Assembly (NCBI RefSeq): GCF_023242475.1
Contig: NZ_JALJFG010000001.1
Location: 1-64,000 of the forward strand
Source: Pseudomonas sp. MWU15-20650
Lineage (GTDB): Bacteria; Pseudomonadota; Gammaproteobacteria; Pseudomonadales; Pseudomonadaceae
Length of the DNA: 64,000 nt
Reading direction: 5' to 3'
Shown here one piece after another: positions 1 to 9,217 of the stretch. How positions within the stretch are numbered: the stretch's first letter is position 1; the number at the start of each line of letters is the position of its first letter. Position numbers and translations under genes: made by a program. The notes under the pieces are model-generated. The model was not told the DNA's origin and made no database searches. It worked only from the letters and a program-made list of their open reading frames with translations.

Positions 1-28
1 TCTTAATTCTGCTTTCTTATCAATTAGT

Positions 29-53
29 TAGGGTTGGTTAAAAAACAACCCTA
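29..53. terminator. hairpin downstream of gcdG
   Basis: TAGGGTTG at 29-36 pairs with CAACCCTA at 46-53 around an A-rich loop. It lies about 35 bases past the gcdG stop on the minus strand. No clear T-tract follows on that strand, so its role as a terminator is only suggested by position. Confidence 0.35.
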
Positions 54-87
54 TCTGGCGAGAGCCTCTCTATATAGAAGAGAAGAC

Positions 88-1308
88 TCAAATGACACCA
101 GCCTCCTTTAAAGCGGCCACATTAGCGGCCCCCAACCCAAGAACCCTCTGCAGCACCTGAACCGTATGCTCCCCTAATAAGGGTGGCGCATTACGGTATT
201 CCACAGGTGTCTTGGACAAACGTATCGGGCTAGCGACCTGAGGCACCTTCCCGGCCAGCGCATGGGGCAACTCCATCGCCAGCCCGCGAGCCTTCACCTG
301 AGGATCAGAAAACACCTGCGCCAAGTCATTGATCGGCCCGCACGGCACGCCCACCCGCTCCAACTGCGATACCCACTCAGCCGTCGTCTTGAAGACCGTA
401 GCCTGGCGGATAAGAGGAATCAGCTCGGCCCGATTGGCCACCCTCGCCTTATTAGTAGCGAAACGAGGATCATCCACCCACTGTGACTGCCCGGCGACTT
501 CAGCAAACTTACGAAACTGCCCGTCATTACCTACCGTGAGGATGAAGTCTCCGTCGGCCGTGGGAAAGTCCTGATAAGGCACGATATTAGGATGAGCATT
601 ACCCAGGCGCTTTGGCGATGAACCTGTTGTCAGGTAATTCATCGCCTGATTGGCCAGACAAGCTACCTGCACGTCCAATAGCGCCATATCAATATGCTGC
701 CCACCACCATCATGATCGCGGTGAGCAAGCGCCGCCAAGATCGCAACGGTCGAGTAAAGCCCCGTCAGGATATCGGTCAACGCCACACCAACCTTTACTG
801 GCCCCGCCCCATCATCACCCTCTGGTCGCCCGGTCAGACTCATGAGGCCGCCCAACCCCTGGATCATAAAGTCATAGCCGGCGCGTGCCGCATAGGGCCC
901 TGTCTGGCCGAAGCCCGTGATAGAGCAGTAAATCAACTCCGGATTGATCTCCTTGAGCGACTCATAGTCCAGCCCATAGGACGCGAGCCCGCCCACTTTG
1001 AAATTCTCGATCAGGATGTCCGACTTGGCGGCCAGATCACGCACCAGTTTTTGCCCTTCCGGCTTCGTGAAGTCGATGGTCACCGACTCTTTATTACGAT
1101 TGGCCGAAAGGTAATACGCCGCCTCGCTGGTGTTCTCGCCATAAGCATCCTTAAGGAAGGGCGGTCCCCAGGCGCGAGTGTCATCACCATTACCCGGCCT
1201 TTCTACCTTGATCACCTCCGCCCCAAGGTCGGCGAGAATCTGACCGGACCAAGGACCCGCCAGCACTCGCGACAAATCCAGTACACGCAGATGCGAAAGC
1301 GCGCCCAT
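88..1308 (-). CDS. gcdG: CaiB/BaiF CoA-transferase, likely succinyl-CoA:glutarate CoA-transferase
   Basis: A 406-residue family III (CaiB/BaiF) CoA-transferase that should activate glutarate by moving CoA from succinyl-CoA. The N-terminus has the family pattern LRVLDLSRVLAGPWSGQ followed by ADLGAEVIKVE. The segment VALTDILTG probably carries the catalytic Asp, by analogy with formyl-CoA transferase. I chose the ATG at 1308 over the in-frame ATG at 1314, because AGGAG sits only one base before the latter but seven before the former. It lies 13 bases downstream of gcdH, and its ribosome site overlaps the end of that gene, so the two are probably co-transcribed. Substrate is inferred from the gcdH/gcdR neighbours. 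Confidence 0.85.
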   Translation of the reverse strand: MGALSHLRVLDLSRVLAGPWSGQILADLGAEVIKVERPGNGDDTRAWGPPFLKDAYGENTSEAAYYLSANRNKESVTIDFTKPEGQKLVRDLAAKSDILIENFKVGGLASYGLDYESLKEINPELIYCSITGFGQTGPYAARAGYDFMIQGLGGLMSLTGRPEGDDGAGPVKVGVALTDILTGLYSTVAILAALAHRDHDGGGQHIDMALLDVQVACLANQAMNYLTTGSSPKRLGNAHPNIVPYQDFPTADGDFILTVGNDGQFRKFAEVAGQSQWVDDPRFATNKARVANRAELIPLIRQATVFKTTAEWVSQLERVGVPCGPINDLAQVFSDPQVKARGLAMELPHALAGKVPQVASPIRLSKTPVEYRNAPPLLGEHTVQVLQRVLGLGAANVAALKEAGVI

Positions 1309-1321
1309 GCCCATGCTCCTA

Positions 1322-2503
1322 TTAATAGAACGCCTGAAGACCGGTTTGCGCGCGCCCCAGAATCAAGGCATGCACATCATGGGTACCTTCATAAGTGTTG
1401 ACCACTTCCAGGTTGACCAGGTGACGCGCCACCCCGAATTCGTCGGAGATACCGTTGCCGCCCAACATATCTCGCGCCATGCGCGCGATATCCAGGGACT
1501 TGCCACACGAGTTACGCTTCATGATCGATGTGATCTCAACCGCTGCCGTACCCTCGTCCTTCATCCGCCCCAGACGCAAGCAGCCTTGCAGGGCCAGGGT
1601 TATCTCGGTCTGCATGTCGGCCAGTTTCTTCTGAATCAACTGGGTTGCGGCCAAAGGTCGACCAAACTGCTGGCGATCAAGCGTGTACTGGCGAGCGGTA
1701 TGCCAGCAAAACTCCGCGGCGCCCAACGCCCCCCAGGAGATCCCGTACCGAGCGGAGTTAAGGCAAGTGAAGGGGCCCTTCAAACCCCGCACATCCGGGA
1801 AGATGTTCTCTTCTGGCACGAACACGTTATCCATGACGATCTCACCGGTAATAGACGCCCGCAGACCGACCTTGCCGTGAATTGCCGGGGCGCTGAGACC
1901 TTTCCAACCTTTCTCCAGGACAAAACCGCGGATATCACCCGCATCGTCTTTGCCCCACACCACAAACACGTCCGCGATGGGGCTGTTGGTAATCCACATC
2001 TTCGCGCCAGTCAGGCTGTAGCCGCCATCCACCTTGCGCGCACGGGTAATCATCGCGCCTGGGTCGGAGCCGTGATTAGGTTCAGTAAGACCGAAGCAGC
2101 CGATCCATTCGCCAGAAGCCAATTTCGGCAGGTACTTCTGCTTTTGCGCCTCGGTGCCGAACTCGTTGATCGGCACCATGACCAGTGAGGATTGCACACT
2201 CATCATTGAGCGATAGCCAGAGTCGACACGCTCGACCTCGCGCGCAATCAACCCATAACTGACGTAGTTCAAGCCACTGCCACCGTACTGCTCGGGAATC
2301 ATCGCCCCCAGCAATCCGGTTTCCCCCATCTCACGGAAGATCGCGGGATCGGTCTTTTCATGCCGGAAGGCTTCAAGTACGCGAGGCGCCAGCTTGTCCT
2401 GAGCAAACTGCTCGGCACTGTCACGCACCATGCGCTCCTCTTCGGTGAGCTGTTGATCCAGCAGCAGTGGATCGATCCAGTTGAAGCTTGCCTTGCCAGC
2501 CAT
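1322..2503 (-). CDS. gcdH: glutaryl-CoA dehydrogenase
   Basis: A 393-residue FAD-dependent acyl-CoA dehydrogenase, the usual length of GcdH. It oxidises and decarboxylates glutaryl-CoA to crotonyl-CoA at the end of lysine and glutarate degradation, passing electrons to ETF. Family marks include [13 protein letters not shown] at the flavin site and [16 protein letters not shown] near the C-terminus, whose Glu is the expected catalytic base. GAGGA eight bases before the ATG supports the start. It is first in a two-gene minus-strand unit with gcdG and is divergent from the LysR gene across about 150 bases, the usual layout for LysR control. Confidence 0.93.
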   Translation of the reverse strand: MAGKASFNWIDPLLLDQQLTEEERMVRDSAEQFAQDKLAPRVLEAFRHEKTDPAIFREMGETGLLGAMIPEQYGGSGLNYVSYGLIAREVERVDSGYRSMMSVQSSLVMVPINEFGTEAQKQKYLPKLASGEWIGCFGLTEPNHGSDPGAMITRARKVDGGYSLTGAKMWITNSPIADVFVVWGKDDAGDIRGFVLEKGWKGLSAPAIHGKVGLRASITGEIVMDNVFVPEENIFPDVRGLKGPFTCLNSARYGISWGALGAAEFCWHTARQYTLDRQQFGRPLAATQLIQKKLADMQTEITLALQGCLRLGRMKDEGTAAVEITSIMKRNSCGKSLDIARMARDMLGGNGISDEFGVARHLVNLEVVNTYEGTHDVHALILGRAQTGLQAFY

Positions 2504-2660
2504 GAATAAGTCCTCGCGGAAAAAATCAGAAGTCGTGGATGCAGACTAGGCCGGGCTAGCGCAGAGGGCAAACGAGGTTTCCGCATAGGCTTGTGCTAAT
2601 TTCTCACTTCGTATTGCTCAATAAGGCCAATAACCCGCCTTACATGTGAGAACAATGTAC

Positions 2661-3560
2661 ATGCGCAGAAAAATCCCCAGCACTACCGCCCTTATCAGCT
2701 TTGAAGCAGCGGCCCGCCATGAGAGCTTTACCAAGGCGGCGCACGAGCTTTCCATCACTCAGGGCGCGATCTGCCGACAGATCGCCAGCCTCGAGGATTT
2801 TTTAAGTGTCGAACTGTTTCGACGCTCACGACGCGGGGTAAAGCTGACAGAAGCGGGACTGTCCTACAGCCGCAGAGTCGCAACACAATTAGATGCCGTG
2901 GAGCGCGACACGCTGTCAGTCATGGGCCAGCAGGGCGCCAACGTCATCGAGTTAGCCGTAGTTCCGACCTTTGGCACCCAATGGCTGATCCCGCGCCTCA
3001 AGGACTTTCAACACCAGCACCCAGAAGTGACGGTAAACCTGACCAACCGCACACGCCCTTTTCTGTTTGCCGACACTGAGTTCGACGCGGCGATCTACTT
3101 CGGCGATGCCGACTGGTCTGGGACAGAATCCCACAGACTGATGGGCGAAAATCCCATCCCTGTATGCAGCCCACGCTTACTCGGTACCCGCGCGCACTTT
3201 ACCCCCCAAGAAATCGCGCAAATGCCCCTACTGCAACAAACGACGCGCCCCTATGCATGGCGTCAGTGGTTCAACGCCCAACAGTTGAATGTCCCTCGCG
3301 ACATGACAGGCCCTCGATACGAGCTATTCTCGATGTTGTCCCAGGCAGCCATGCATGACATGGGCATCGCGCTGATCCCCCCCTTCCTCATCCAGCGAGA
3401 GTTGAGAGAGCAACAACTGGTGATTGCCAGTACCGAAGCGCTAGGCAGCGAGAAGGCTTACTACCTCATGATTCCCGATAGAAAAGTCGAATCCGCCTCA
3501 CTGCATGCCTTCAGGGACTGGCTGATCGACCAGTCACAGCGCTACAACCCCAGCATTTAA
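2661..3560 (+). CDS. gcdR: LysR-family regulator of glutarate genes
   Basis: A 299-residue LysR-type transcriptional regulator. The N-terminal winged helix-turn-helix is clear (ALISFEAAARHESFTKAA, then SITQGAICRQIASLE). The rest is a periplasmic-binding-protein-like inducer domain. An earlier GTG at 2646 and an ATG at 2655 are in frame; I prefer ATG 2661 because MRRKIPSTTALISFE begins the conserved domain at the normal distance. It is transcribed divergently from gcdH and so probably senses glutarate or glutaryl-CoA and activates gcdHG. The effector is an inference from position only. Confidence 0.8.
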   Translation: MRRKIPSTTALISFEAAARHESFTKAAHELSITQGAICRQIASLEDFLSVELFRRSRRGVKLTEAGLSYSRRVATQLDAVERDTLSVMGQQGANVIELAVVPTFGTQWLIPRLKDFQHQHPEVTVNLTNRTRPFLFADTEFDAAIYFGDADWSGTESHRLMGENPIPVCSPRLLGTRAHFTPQEIAQMPLLQQTTRPYAWRQWFNAQQLNVPRDMTGPRYELFSMLSQAAMHDMGIALIPPFLIQRELREQQLVIASTEALGSEKAYYLMIPDRKVESASLHAFRDWLIDQSQRYNPSI

Positions 3561-3820
3561 AGGACAAACCAAAGTTATTGACTTTGTAGTCAAATAAATT
3601 CAAATCCTACAGATGTACATATATGTCGCATTTAAGCAGACTGTACTTATCCGGCAACAACAGGGCTAAAAGCCTTGATTTTCATGGCGTGTAGCGACTA
3701 TTACCGATCAATGCCCGACTATTCACATCCGCGATGGAAAAAAACGCATCCAGTGCCTTTAAAGCTATAAAGACCTGTATTTAAAGAGGTTATTTCATAG
3801 TGTTGCGACAATCAGTCACA

Positions 3821-3850
3821 GGGTGACTTGTAGTTAATTTTTCGTCACCC
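3821..3850. promoter_or_regulatory. inverted repeat upstream of pntAA
   Basis: GGGTGAC at 3821-3827 and GTCACCC at 3844-3850 form a perfect 7-base inverted repeat with an AT-rich 16-base centre. It sits just before a -10-like CATAAT, about 160 bases ahead of pntAA. It could be an operator, but the binding protein is unknown. Confidence 0.35.
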
Positions 3851-3897
3851 GTCATAATCTCTTGAAGGCCGTAAAGTTCGCCTGCAAAATGCCGCGC

Positions 3898-3917
3898 CCC
3901 GCTGTCATTTCAGCGGG
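3898..3917. other. short perfect hairpin in pntAA leader
   Basis: CCCGCTG and CAGCGGG flank the loop TCATTT. No T-tract follows, so it is not a typical terminator. It probably lies in the untranslated leader of pntAA. Confidence 0.3.
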
Positions 3918-4012
3918 ATCGTGCTGATCGGCCGCCCCAGCTGCGCCACTCACGGTGCACTGGCCTTTTTACAAAAAGATCAAAAGCAAAAAGATCATGC
4001 AGGAGATTTGAC

Positions 4013-5134
4013 GTGCACATTGGTGTTCCTCTCGAAACCCAGACCGGTGAAACGCGGGTGGCTGCCACCCCGGAAACCATCAAGAAGCTGATCGGCCAGG
4101 GCCATAAGGTCACTGTACAAAGCGGTGCAGGTATTAACGCCAGCATCGTCGACAGTGCCTATGAAACGGCAGGCGCAACCATTGGCAGTGCCGGCGATGC
4201 ATTTGGCGCCGAGCTGATTCTCAAGGTGGTTGCCCCCAGCGACAGCGAACTGGCGCTGATCAAAAGCGGCACCGTATTGGTGGGCATGCTCAATCCGTTC
4301 AGCAACGAAACCATCGCCAAGCTGGCCGAGCACGGCATTACTGCCTTCGCACTCGAAGCCGCACCACGTACCTCGCGCGCCCAGAGCCTGGACGTGTTGT
4401 CCTCCCAGGCCAACATCGCCGGCTATAAAGCTGTGCTGCTGGCGGCCCATCACTACCCGCGCTTCATGCCAATGCTGATGACCGCCGCCGGGACCGTAAA
4501 AGCGGCCCGTGTGCTGATCCTCGGCGCGGGTGTTGCGGGCCTGCAGGCGATTGCCACGGCAAAACGCCTGGGTGCCGTGATCGAGGCGTCTGATGTGCGC
4601 CCGGCAGTAAAAGAGCAGATCGAGTCCCTCGGCGCCAAGTTCGTCGACGTGCCCTACGAAACCGATGAAGAGCGTGAATGCGCCGTCGGTGTCGGTGGTT
4701 ACGCCCGCCCGATGCCGACCAGCTGGATGCAGCGCCAGGCCCTGGCCGTGCATGAACGCGCCAAGCTGGCCGACATCGTGATTACCACCGCGCTGATCCC
4801 AGGCCGCAAAGCACCGACACTGCTCAGTGCCGAGACCGTCGCCCAGATGAAACCCGGCTCGGTGGTCATCGACCTCGCCGCTGCCCAGGGGGGTAACTGC
4901 CCACTCACCGTCGCCGACCAGGTGGTCGTGGAAAACGGCGTGACTATCTGTGGCCCGACCAACCTGGCCGGTGCCGTCGCCGCCGACGCGTCGGCGCTGT
5001 ACGCACGTAACCTGCTGGACTTCCTGAAGCTGGTCTTCACCAAGGAAGGGCAGTTTGAAATCAACCTCGAAGACGACATCGTCGCCGCGTGCCTGATGTG
5101 CCGCGACGGCCAAGTCATCCGCAAAAACGCCTAA
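4013..5134 (+). CDS. pntAA: NAD(P) transhydrogenase subunit alpha part 1
   Basis: A 373-residue dI (NAD(H)-binding) component of the proton-translocating transhydrogenase, related to alanine dehydrogenase. It begins MHIGVPLETQTGETRVAATP and has the dinucleotide-binding glycines in VLILGAGVAGLQAIATAKRLGA. The start is a GTG preceded by AGGAG. As in many pseudomonads the alpha subunit is split: this soluble domain is separate from the short membrane part encoded 15 bases downstream. With pntAB and pntB it couples hydride transfer between NADH and NADP+ to proton re-entry, supplying NADPH. Confidence 0.95.
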   Translation: MHIGVPLETQTGETRVAATPETIKKLIGQGHKVTVQSGAGINASIVDSAYETAGATIGSAGDAFGAELILKVVAPSDSELALIKSGTVLVGMLNPFSNETIAKLAEHGITAFALEAAPRTSRAQSLDVLSSQANIAGYKAVLLAAHHYPRFMPMLMTAAGTVKAARVLILGAGVAGLQAIATAKRLGAVIEASDVRPAVKEQIESLGAKFVDVPYETDEERECAVGVGGYARPMPTSWMQRQALAVHERAKLADIVITTALIPGRKAPTLLSAETVAQMKPGSVVIDLAAAQGGNCPLTVADQVVVENGVTICGPTNLAGAVAADASALYARNLLDFLKLVFTKEGQFEINLEDDIVAACLMCRDGQVIRKNA

Positions 5135-5149
5135 GCAGGGATTCAGACG

Positions 5150-5473
5150 ATGGAAGAGCTTATCTCCCCCGGTATCTACAACCTGATCATCTTTGTGCTG
5201 GCGATTTATGTCGGTTATCACGTGGTCTGGAACGTTACACCTGCACTGCACACGCCCTTGATGGCGGTGACCAACGCGATCTCGGCGATCGTGATCGTCG
5301 GCGCCATGCTGGCAGCGGCGCTGACCGTCACGCCACTGGGTAAAACCATGGGCACCCTCGCGGTAGCGCTGGCGGCGGTGAACGTGTTCGGTGGCTTCCT
5401 GGTGACTCGCAGGATGCTTGAGATGTTCAAGAAAAAAGCCCCGAAAGCAGTGAAAGAAGAGGCGTCCAAGTAA
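5150..5473 (+). CDS. pntAB: NAD(P) transhydrogenase subunit alpha part 2
   Basis: A 107-residue membrane protein forming the C-terminal half of the alpha subunit in species that split it. It has about three hydrophobic helices ([19 protein letters not shown], then two more up to about residue 90) and a lysine-rich tail. It lies between the NAD-binding part and pntB, and its stop codon shares one base with the pntB start (TAATG), a sign of translational coupling. Confidence 0.93.
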   Translation: MEELISPGIYNLIIFVLAIYVGYHVVWNVTPALHTPLMAVTNAISAIVIVGAMLAAALTVTPLGKTMGTLAVALAAVNVFGGFLVTRRMLEMFKKKAPKAVKEEASK

Positions 5474-6909
5474 TGAGCATGAATCTCGTCACGACGCTCT
5501 ACCTGATCGCGTCGATCTGCTTCATACAGGCCCTCAAGGGCCTGTCGCACCCCACCACGTCACGGCGCGGCAACGTGTTCGGCATGCTCGGCATGGCATT
5601 GGCCGTACTCACCACCGTGGGCCTCATCTATAAGCTCGGCGCCGAGCTGGCTACAGCCGGCATCGGCTATGTGATCGTTGGCCTGCTGATCGGCGGCACC
5701 GCCGGCTCGATCATGGCCAAGCGCGTAGAAATGACCAAGATGCCGGAGTTGGTGGCGTTCATGCACAGCATGATCGGCCTGGCGGCGGTATTTATCGCGA
5801 TTGCTGCCGTGGTCGAGCCACAGTCCCTGGGCATCGTCAAACACCTGGGTGATTCGATCCCCGCCGGCAACCGCCTGGAACTGTTCCTCGGTGCAGCCAT
5901 CGGCGCCATCACATTCTCCGGTTCGGTGATTGCGTTCGGCAAGCTCTCAGGCAAGTACAAATTCCGCCTGTTCCAGGGCGCTCCCGTACAGTTCGGCGGC
6001 CAGCACAAGCTGAACCTGGTGCTCGGCCTGGCCACCCTGGGCCTGGGCCTCGCGTTCATGTTCACCGGCAACCTCAGCGCATTCGCACTGATGCTGGCGT
6101 TGGCCTTTGTGCTCGGCGTGCTGATCATCATCCCGATTGGCGGCGCCGACATGCCAGTTGTCGTTTCGATGCTCAACAGCTACTCCGGCTGGGCAGCGGC
6201 GGGTATCGGCTTCTCGCTGAACAACTCGATGCTGATCATCGCCGGCTCCCTGGTGGGCTCCAGCGGTGCGATTCTGTCGTACATCATGTGCAAGGCGATG
6301 AACCGTTCCTTCTTTAATGTACTACTGGGCGGTTTCGGCAATACGGCAGACGCCGGTGCGGCGGCGGGCTCGAAAGAGGCACGCCCGGTAAAGTCCGGTT
6401 CGGCCGACGACGCGACCTTCCTGCTGACCAACGCCGACACGGTGATCATCGTGCCGGGCTACGGCTTGGCGGTCGCCCGTGCACAGCATGCCTTGAAAGA
6501 ACTGACCGAAAAACTGACCCACCGCGGCGTGACCGTGAAATACGCTATCCACCCGGTGGCCGGCCGCATGCCCGGGCACATGAACGTGCTGCTCGCCGAG
6601 GCTGAAGTGCCTTACGACCAAGTGTTCGAGATGGAAGATATCAACTCCGAGTTCGGTCAGGCCGACGTGGTGCTGGTACTGGGCGCAAACGATGTGGTCA
6701 ACCCGGCCGCCAAGAACGACCCGAACTCACCGATCGCCGGCATGCCGATCCTGGAAGCGTTCAAAGCCAAGACCATCATCGTCAACAAACGCTCGATGGC
6801 CAGCGGCTATGCCGGTCTGGACAATGAATTGTTCTACCTGGACAAGACCATGATGGTCTTTGGTGATGCCAAGAAGGTCATCGAAGACATGGTCAAGGCC
6901 GTCGAATAA
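5473..6909 (+). CDS. pntB: NAD(P) transhydrogenase subunit beta
   Basis: A 478-residue beta subunit. The first 270 or so residues are a multi-helix proton channel; the C-terminal domain binds NADP(H), with VIIVPGYGLAVARAQHAL and later VLVLGANDVVNPAA as the characteristic nucleotide-binding stretches. Length and order match the family. It is the last gene of the pnt operon and is followed 23 bases later by a rho-independent terminator. Confidence 0.95.
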   Translation: MSMNLVTTLYLIASICFIQALKGLSHPTTSRRGNVFGMLGMALAVLTTVGLIYKLGAELATAGIGYVIVGLLIGGTAGSIMAKRVEMTKMPELVAFMHSMIGLAAVFIAIAAVVEPQSLGIVKHLGDSIPAGNRLELFLGAAIGAITFSGSVIAFGKLSGKYKFRLFQGAPVQFGGQHKLNLVLGLATLGLGLAFMFTGNLSAFALMLALAFVLGVLIIIPIGGADMPVVVSMLNSYSGWAAAGIGFSLNNSMLIIAGSLVGSSGAILSYIMCKAMNRSFFNVLLGGFGNTADAGAAAGSKEARPVKSGSADDATFLLTNADTVIIVPGYGLAVARAQHALKELTEKLTHRGVTVKYAIHPVAGRMPGHMNVLLAEAEVPYDQVFEMEDINSEFGQADVVLVLGANDVVNPAAKNDPNSPIAGMPILEAFKAKTIIVNKRSMASGYAGLDNELFYLDKTMMVFGDAKKVIEDMVKAVE

Positions 6910-6931
6910 CACTGCGCCAGCGCAATACCCG

Positions 6932-6964
6932 AAACCCTGGCCTCCAGTAGGCTGGGGTTTTTTA
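6932..6964 (+). terminator. terminator of pnt operon
   Basis: AAACCC pairs with GGGTTT and GCCT with AGGC around a short loop, followed by a run of T residues. It lies directly after pntB. Confidence 0.8.
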
Positions 6965-7088
6965 TTGCAGGATGAAACCCGACCAAAGGCTCTAAATCGC
7001 TGCCCGGCATTCGACCATGGTAGCGGGCCGAATTTTTTTGAAATCACTACACTGCCCACCTTGCTTCCGTAGCCTGAGATAACAATTC

Positions 7089-8582
7089 ATGTACCGTGAT
7101 CGTATCCGCTTGCCTTCGTTGTTGAACAAGGTCATGAGCGCGGCAGATGCCGCCGCACTGATCGAGGACGGCATGACCGTCGGCATGAGCGGCTTCACCC
7201 GTGCCGGTGAAGCCAAGGCCGTCCCCCACGCCCTGGCCGAACGCGCCAAGACTTCGCCCCTCAAAATCACGCTGATGACGGGCGCCAGCCTGGGCAATGA
7301 TCTGGACAAGCAACTGACCGAGGCCGGCGTGCTGTCCCGGCGTATGCCTTTCCAGGTCGACAGCACCCTGCGCAAGGCAATCAATGCCGGCGAAGTGATG
7401 TTCATCGACCAGCACCTGTCGGAAACCGTTGAGCAACTGCGCAACAACCAGCTCAAACTGCCGGACATTGCGGTGATCGAGGCGGTAGCAATCACCGAGC
7501 AAGGGCACATTGTGCCCACGACCTCCGTGGGCAATTCCGCCAGTTTCGCGATTTTCGCCAAGCAGGTGATTGTGGAGATCAACCTGGCGCACAACCCGAA
7601 TCTGGAAGGGCTGCACGACATCTATATTCCGACCTACCGGCCCACCCGTACGCCGATCCCACTGGTGAAAGTCGACGACCGTATTGGCAGCACCGCGATT
7701 CCGATCCCACCGGAAAAGATTGTCGCCATCGTCATCACCAACCAGGCCGACTCCGCCTCTACCGTGACGCCGCCCGACAGCGACACCCAAGGCATCGCCA
7801 ATCACCTGATCAACTTCCTCAAGCAAGAAGTCGACGCCGGGCGCATGACCAACAAGCTCGGCCCGCTGCAGGCCGGGATCGGCAACATCGCCAACGCGGT
7901 CATGTGCGGCCTGATCGATTCACCGTTCGAAAACCTGACCATGTATTCGGAAGTGCTGCAGGACTCGACGTTTGACCTCATCGACGCTGGCAAACTGAGC
8001 TTCGCCTCCGGCAGCTCGATCACCTTGTCGCAGCGGCGCAATGCCGACGTGTTCGGCAACCTGGAGCACTACAAAGACAAATTGGTGCTGCGCCCGCAGG
8101 AAATCTCCAACCACCCTGAAGTGGTGCGCCGCCTGGGCATCATCGGTATCAACACCGCGCTGGAGTTCGATATCTATGGCAACGTCAACTCCACCCATGT
8201 CTGCGGTACGCGGATGATGAACGGGATTGGTGGCTCCGGGGACTTTGCGCGCAACGCGCACCTGGCAATCTTCGTGACCAAGTCGATTGCAAAAGGCGGT
8301 GCGATTTCCAGCGTGGTGCCGATGGTCAGCCATGTGGACCACACCGAGCATGACGTCGACATCCTGGTCACCGAGGTTGGCCTGGCAGACCTGCGCGGCC
8401 TGGCGCCTCGGGAGCGGGCGCGGGTAATCATCGACAACTGTGTGCACCCGGCGTACCGCGAGGCGCTGAACAGTTACTTCAATGCCGCCTGTGCCATCGG
8501 CGGGCACACCCCGCATATCCTGCGCGAAGCCCTGAGCTGGCACATCAACCTGGAAGAAACCGGCCACATGCTCAAGGCTTGA
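7089..8582 (+). CDS. acetyl-CoA hydrolase/transferase family, succinate CoA-transferase type
   Basis: A 497-residue class I CoA-transferase of the acetyl-CoA hydrolase/succinyl-CoA:acetate CoA-transferase family. The segment MYSEVLQDS (Glu at about residue 288) matches the position of the catalytic Glu that forms the glutamyl-CoA thioester. IGNIANAV upstream and FGGxGD-like INGIGGSGDFARNA downstream are also family marks. It probably interconverts succinyl-CoA with acetate or propionate, helping recycle CoA esters next to glutarate catabolism. The exact acyl partner cannot be read from sequence. A strong hairpin follows the stop. Confidence 0.85.
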   Translation: MYRDRIRLPSLLNKVMSAADAAALIEDGMTVGMSGFTRAGEAKAVPHALAERAKTSPLKITLMTGASLGNDLDKQLTEAGVLSRRMPFQVDSTLRKAINAGEVMFIDQHLSETVEQLRNNQLKLPDIAVIEAVAITEQGHIVPTTSVGNSASFAIFAKQVIVEINLAHNPNLEGLHDIYIPTYRPTRTPIPLVKVDDRIGSTAIPIPPEKIVAIVITNQADSASTVTPPDSDTQGIANHLINFLKQEVDAGRMTNKLGPLQAGIGNIANAVMCGLIDSPFENLTMYSEVLQDSTFDLIDAGKLSFASGSSITLSQRRNADVFGNLEHYKDKLVLRPQEISNHPEVVRRLGIIGINTALEFDIYGNVNSTHVCGTRMMNGIGGSGDFARNAHLAIFVTKSIAKGGAISSVVPMVSHVDHTEHDVDILVTEVGLADLRGLAPRERARVIIDNCVHPAYREALNSYFNAACAIGGHTPHILREALSWHINLEETGHMLKA

Positions 8583-8594
8583 TTGATACAGATC

Positions 8595-8626
8595 CAGGCT
8601 GATGCAAATACAGTTGCATCAGCCTG
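8595..8626 (+). terminator. strong hairpin after CoA-transferase gene
   Basis: CAGGCTGATGCAA at 8595-8607 pairs perfectly over 13 bases with TTGCATCAGCCTG at 8614-8626, with a six-base loop. It begins 13 bases after the stop codon. There is no T-tract, so termination may be weak or the hairpin may protect the 3' end. Confidence 0.6.
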
Positions 8627-8654
8627 ACACGACTCGAGTAGTTACCGACAAAAA

Positions 8655-8818
8655 CTGTACTGCTGTACCGGTCATTTCCTACCGAAACGTCCCACGCGCC
8701 TCCTCGAAAATGCCTATTTCGCCCCATTTAAGTGCGGACAGGTACAGTTGCCCCAATTCCGTACAGTACAGCACCTATAAACAGTTAACTGGCCCCTCAC
8801 AATACAGGTGAACTGTAT
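8655..8818. promoter_or_regulatory. cluster of CTGTAC/GTACAG motifs upstream of DUF1127 gene
   Basis: CTGTAC occurs at 8655 and 8663 as an 8-base-period direct repeat. GTACAG occurs at 8742 and as overlapping copies at 8761 and 8766. Near matches are ATACAG at 8802 and CTGTAT at 8813. Such repeated half-sites before a gene suggest an operator array, possibly for a GntR/MocR-type regulator. The regulator is not encoded nearby. Confidence 0.45.
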
Positions 8819-8900
8819 CTAGAGAGTCTTGCGCCGGAGGAGGATCATTGGCATCAGTTAAACCACTACCTAATCCCGCCACAAGCGGAAGGATGTCATC

Positions 8901-9116
8901 ATGGAACGTACACTCAGTTCCGATCTGTTCTTCGAAGAAAAAGCTGTAAACACCCAGGCTTCCATGCCTTTGCGCGTTCTCGCCAACCTGATGTTGTGGC
9001 AGCGCCGCATCTCCAGCCGCCACCAACTGGCTCGTCTGGATTCGCGCCTGCTGGCTGACGCCGGTATCAGCGAAGCTCAACGCTACGAAGAGCTGAGCAA
9101 GCCGTTCTGGCGCTAA
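8901..9116 (+). CDS. DUF1127 domain small protein
   Basis: A 71-residue protein with a C-terminal DUF1127 motif: WQRRISSRHQLARLDSRLLADAGIS is the basic helix-turn typical of this family, ending in RYEELSKPFWR. DUF1127 proteins are small, arginine-rich and often induced by stress or nutrient state; some bind RNA. GGAAGGAT lies before the ATG. It stands alone between a cluster of GTACAG motifs and a good terminator, so it is a monocistronic, probably regulated gene. No specific function can be assigned. Confidence 0.88.
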   Translation: MERTLSSDLFFEEKAVNTQASMPLRVLANLMLWQRRISSRHQLARLDSRLLADAGISEAQRYEELSKPFWR

Positions 9117-9175
9117 TTGGCGCCCGCTGGCCCTGACCCACCGGGTCCACCGCCAGCACTCTGATTTGTCAAAGC

Positions 9176-9217
9176 AAAGCCCGCCCCGGGAAACCGGAGG
9201 CGGGCTTTGTCGTTTTC
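9176..9217 (+). terminator. terminator of DUF1127 gene
   Basis: AAAGCCCGCC at 9176-9185 pairs with GGCGGGCTTT at 9199-9208, followed by a T-rich stretch. It is a clear rho-independent terminator, about 60 bases after the stop. Confidence 0.85.

Larger units (their letters stand above)
3561..4012. other. intergenic region, probable pnt promoter region
   Basis: 452 bases without a convincing gene, AT-richer than its surroundings. It contains an inverted repeat GGGTGAC/GTCACCC at 3821-3850, immediately followed by a -10-like CATAAT at 3853, and a perfect CCCGCTG/CAGCGGG hairpin at 3898-3917. An AGGAG precedes the pntAA GTG. It most likely holds the gcdR transcript end and the pnt promoter and 5' leader. 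Confidence 0.4.

Noticed and set aside
3850..3880. AlgU-like promoter on the minus strand (GAACTT-N17-TATGA)
   Set aside because: It would read into the 3' end of gcdR with no gene or terminator to serve.
3995..5251. 418-codon minus-strand frame opposite pntAA
   Set aside because: Antisense shadow; no ribosome site and no family likeness, while pntAA is certain.
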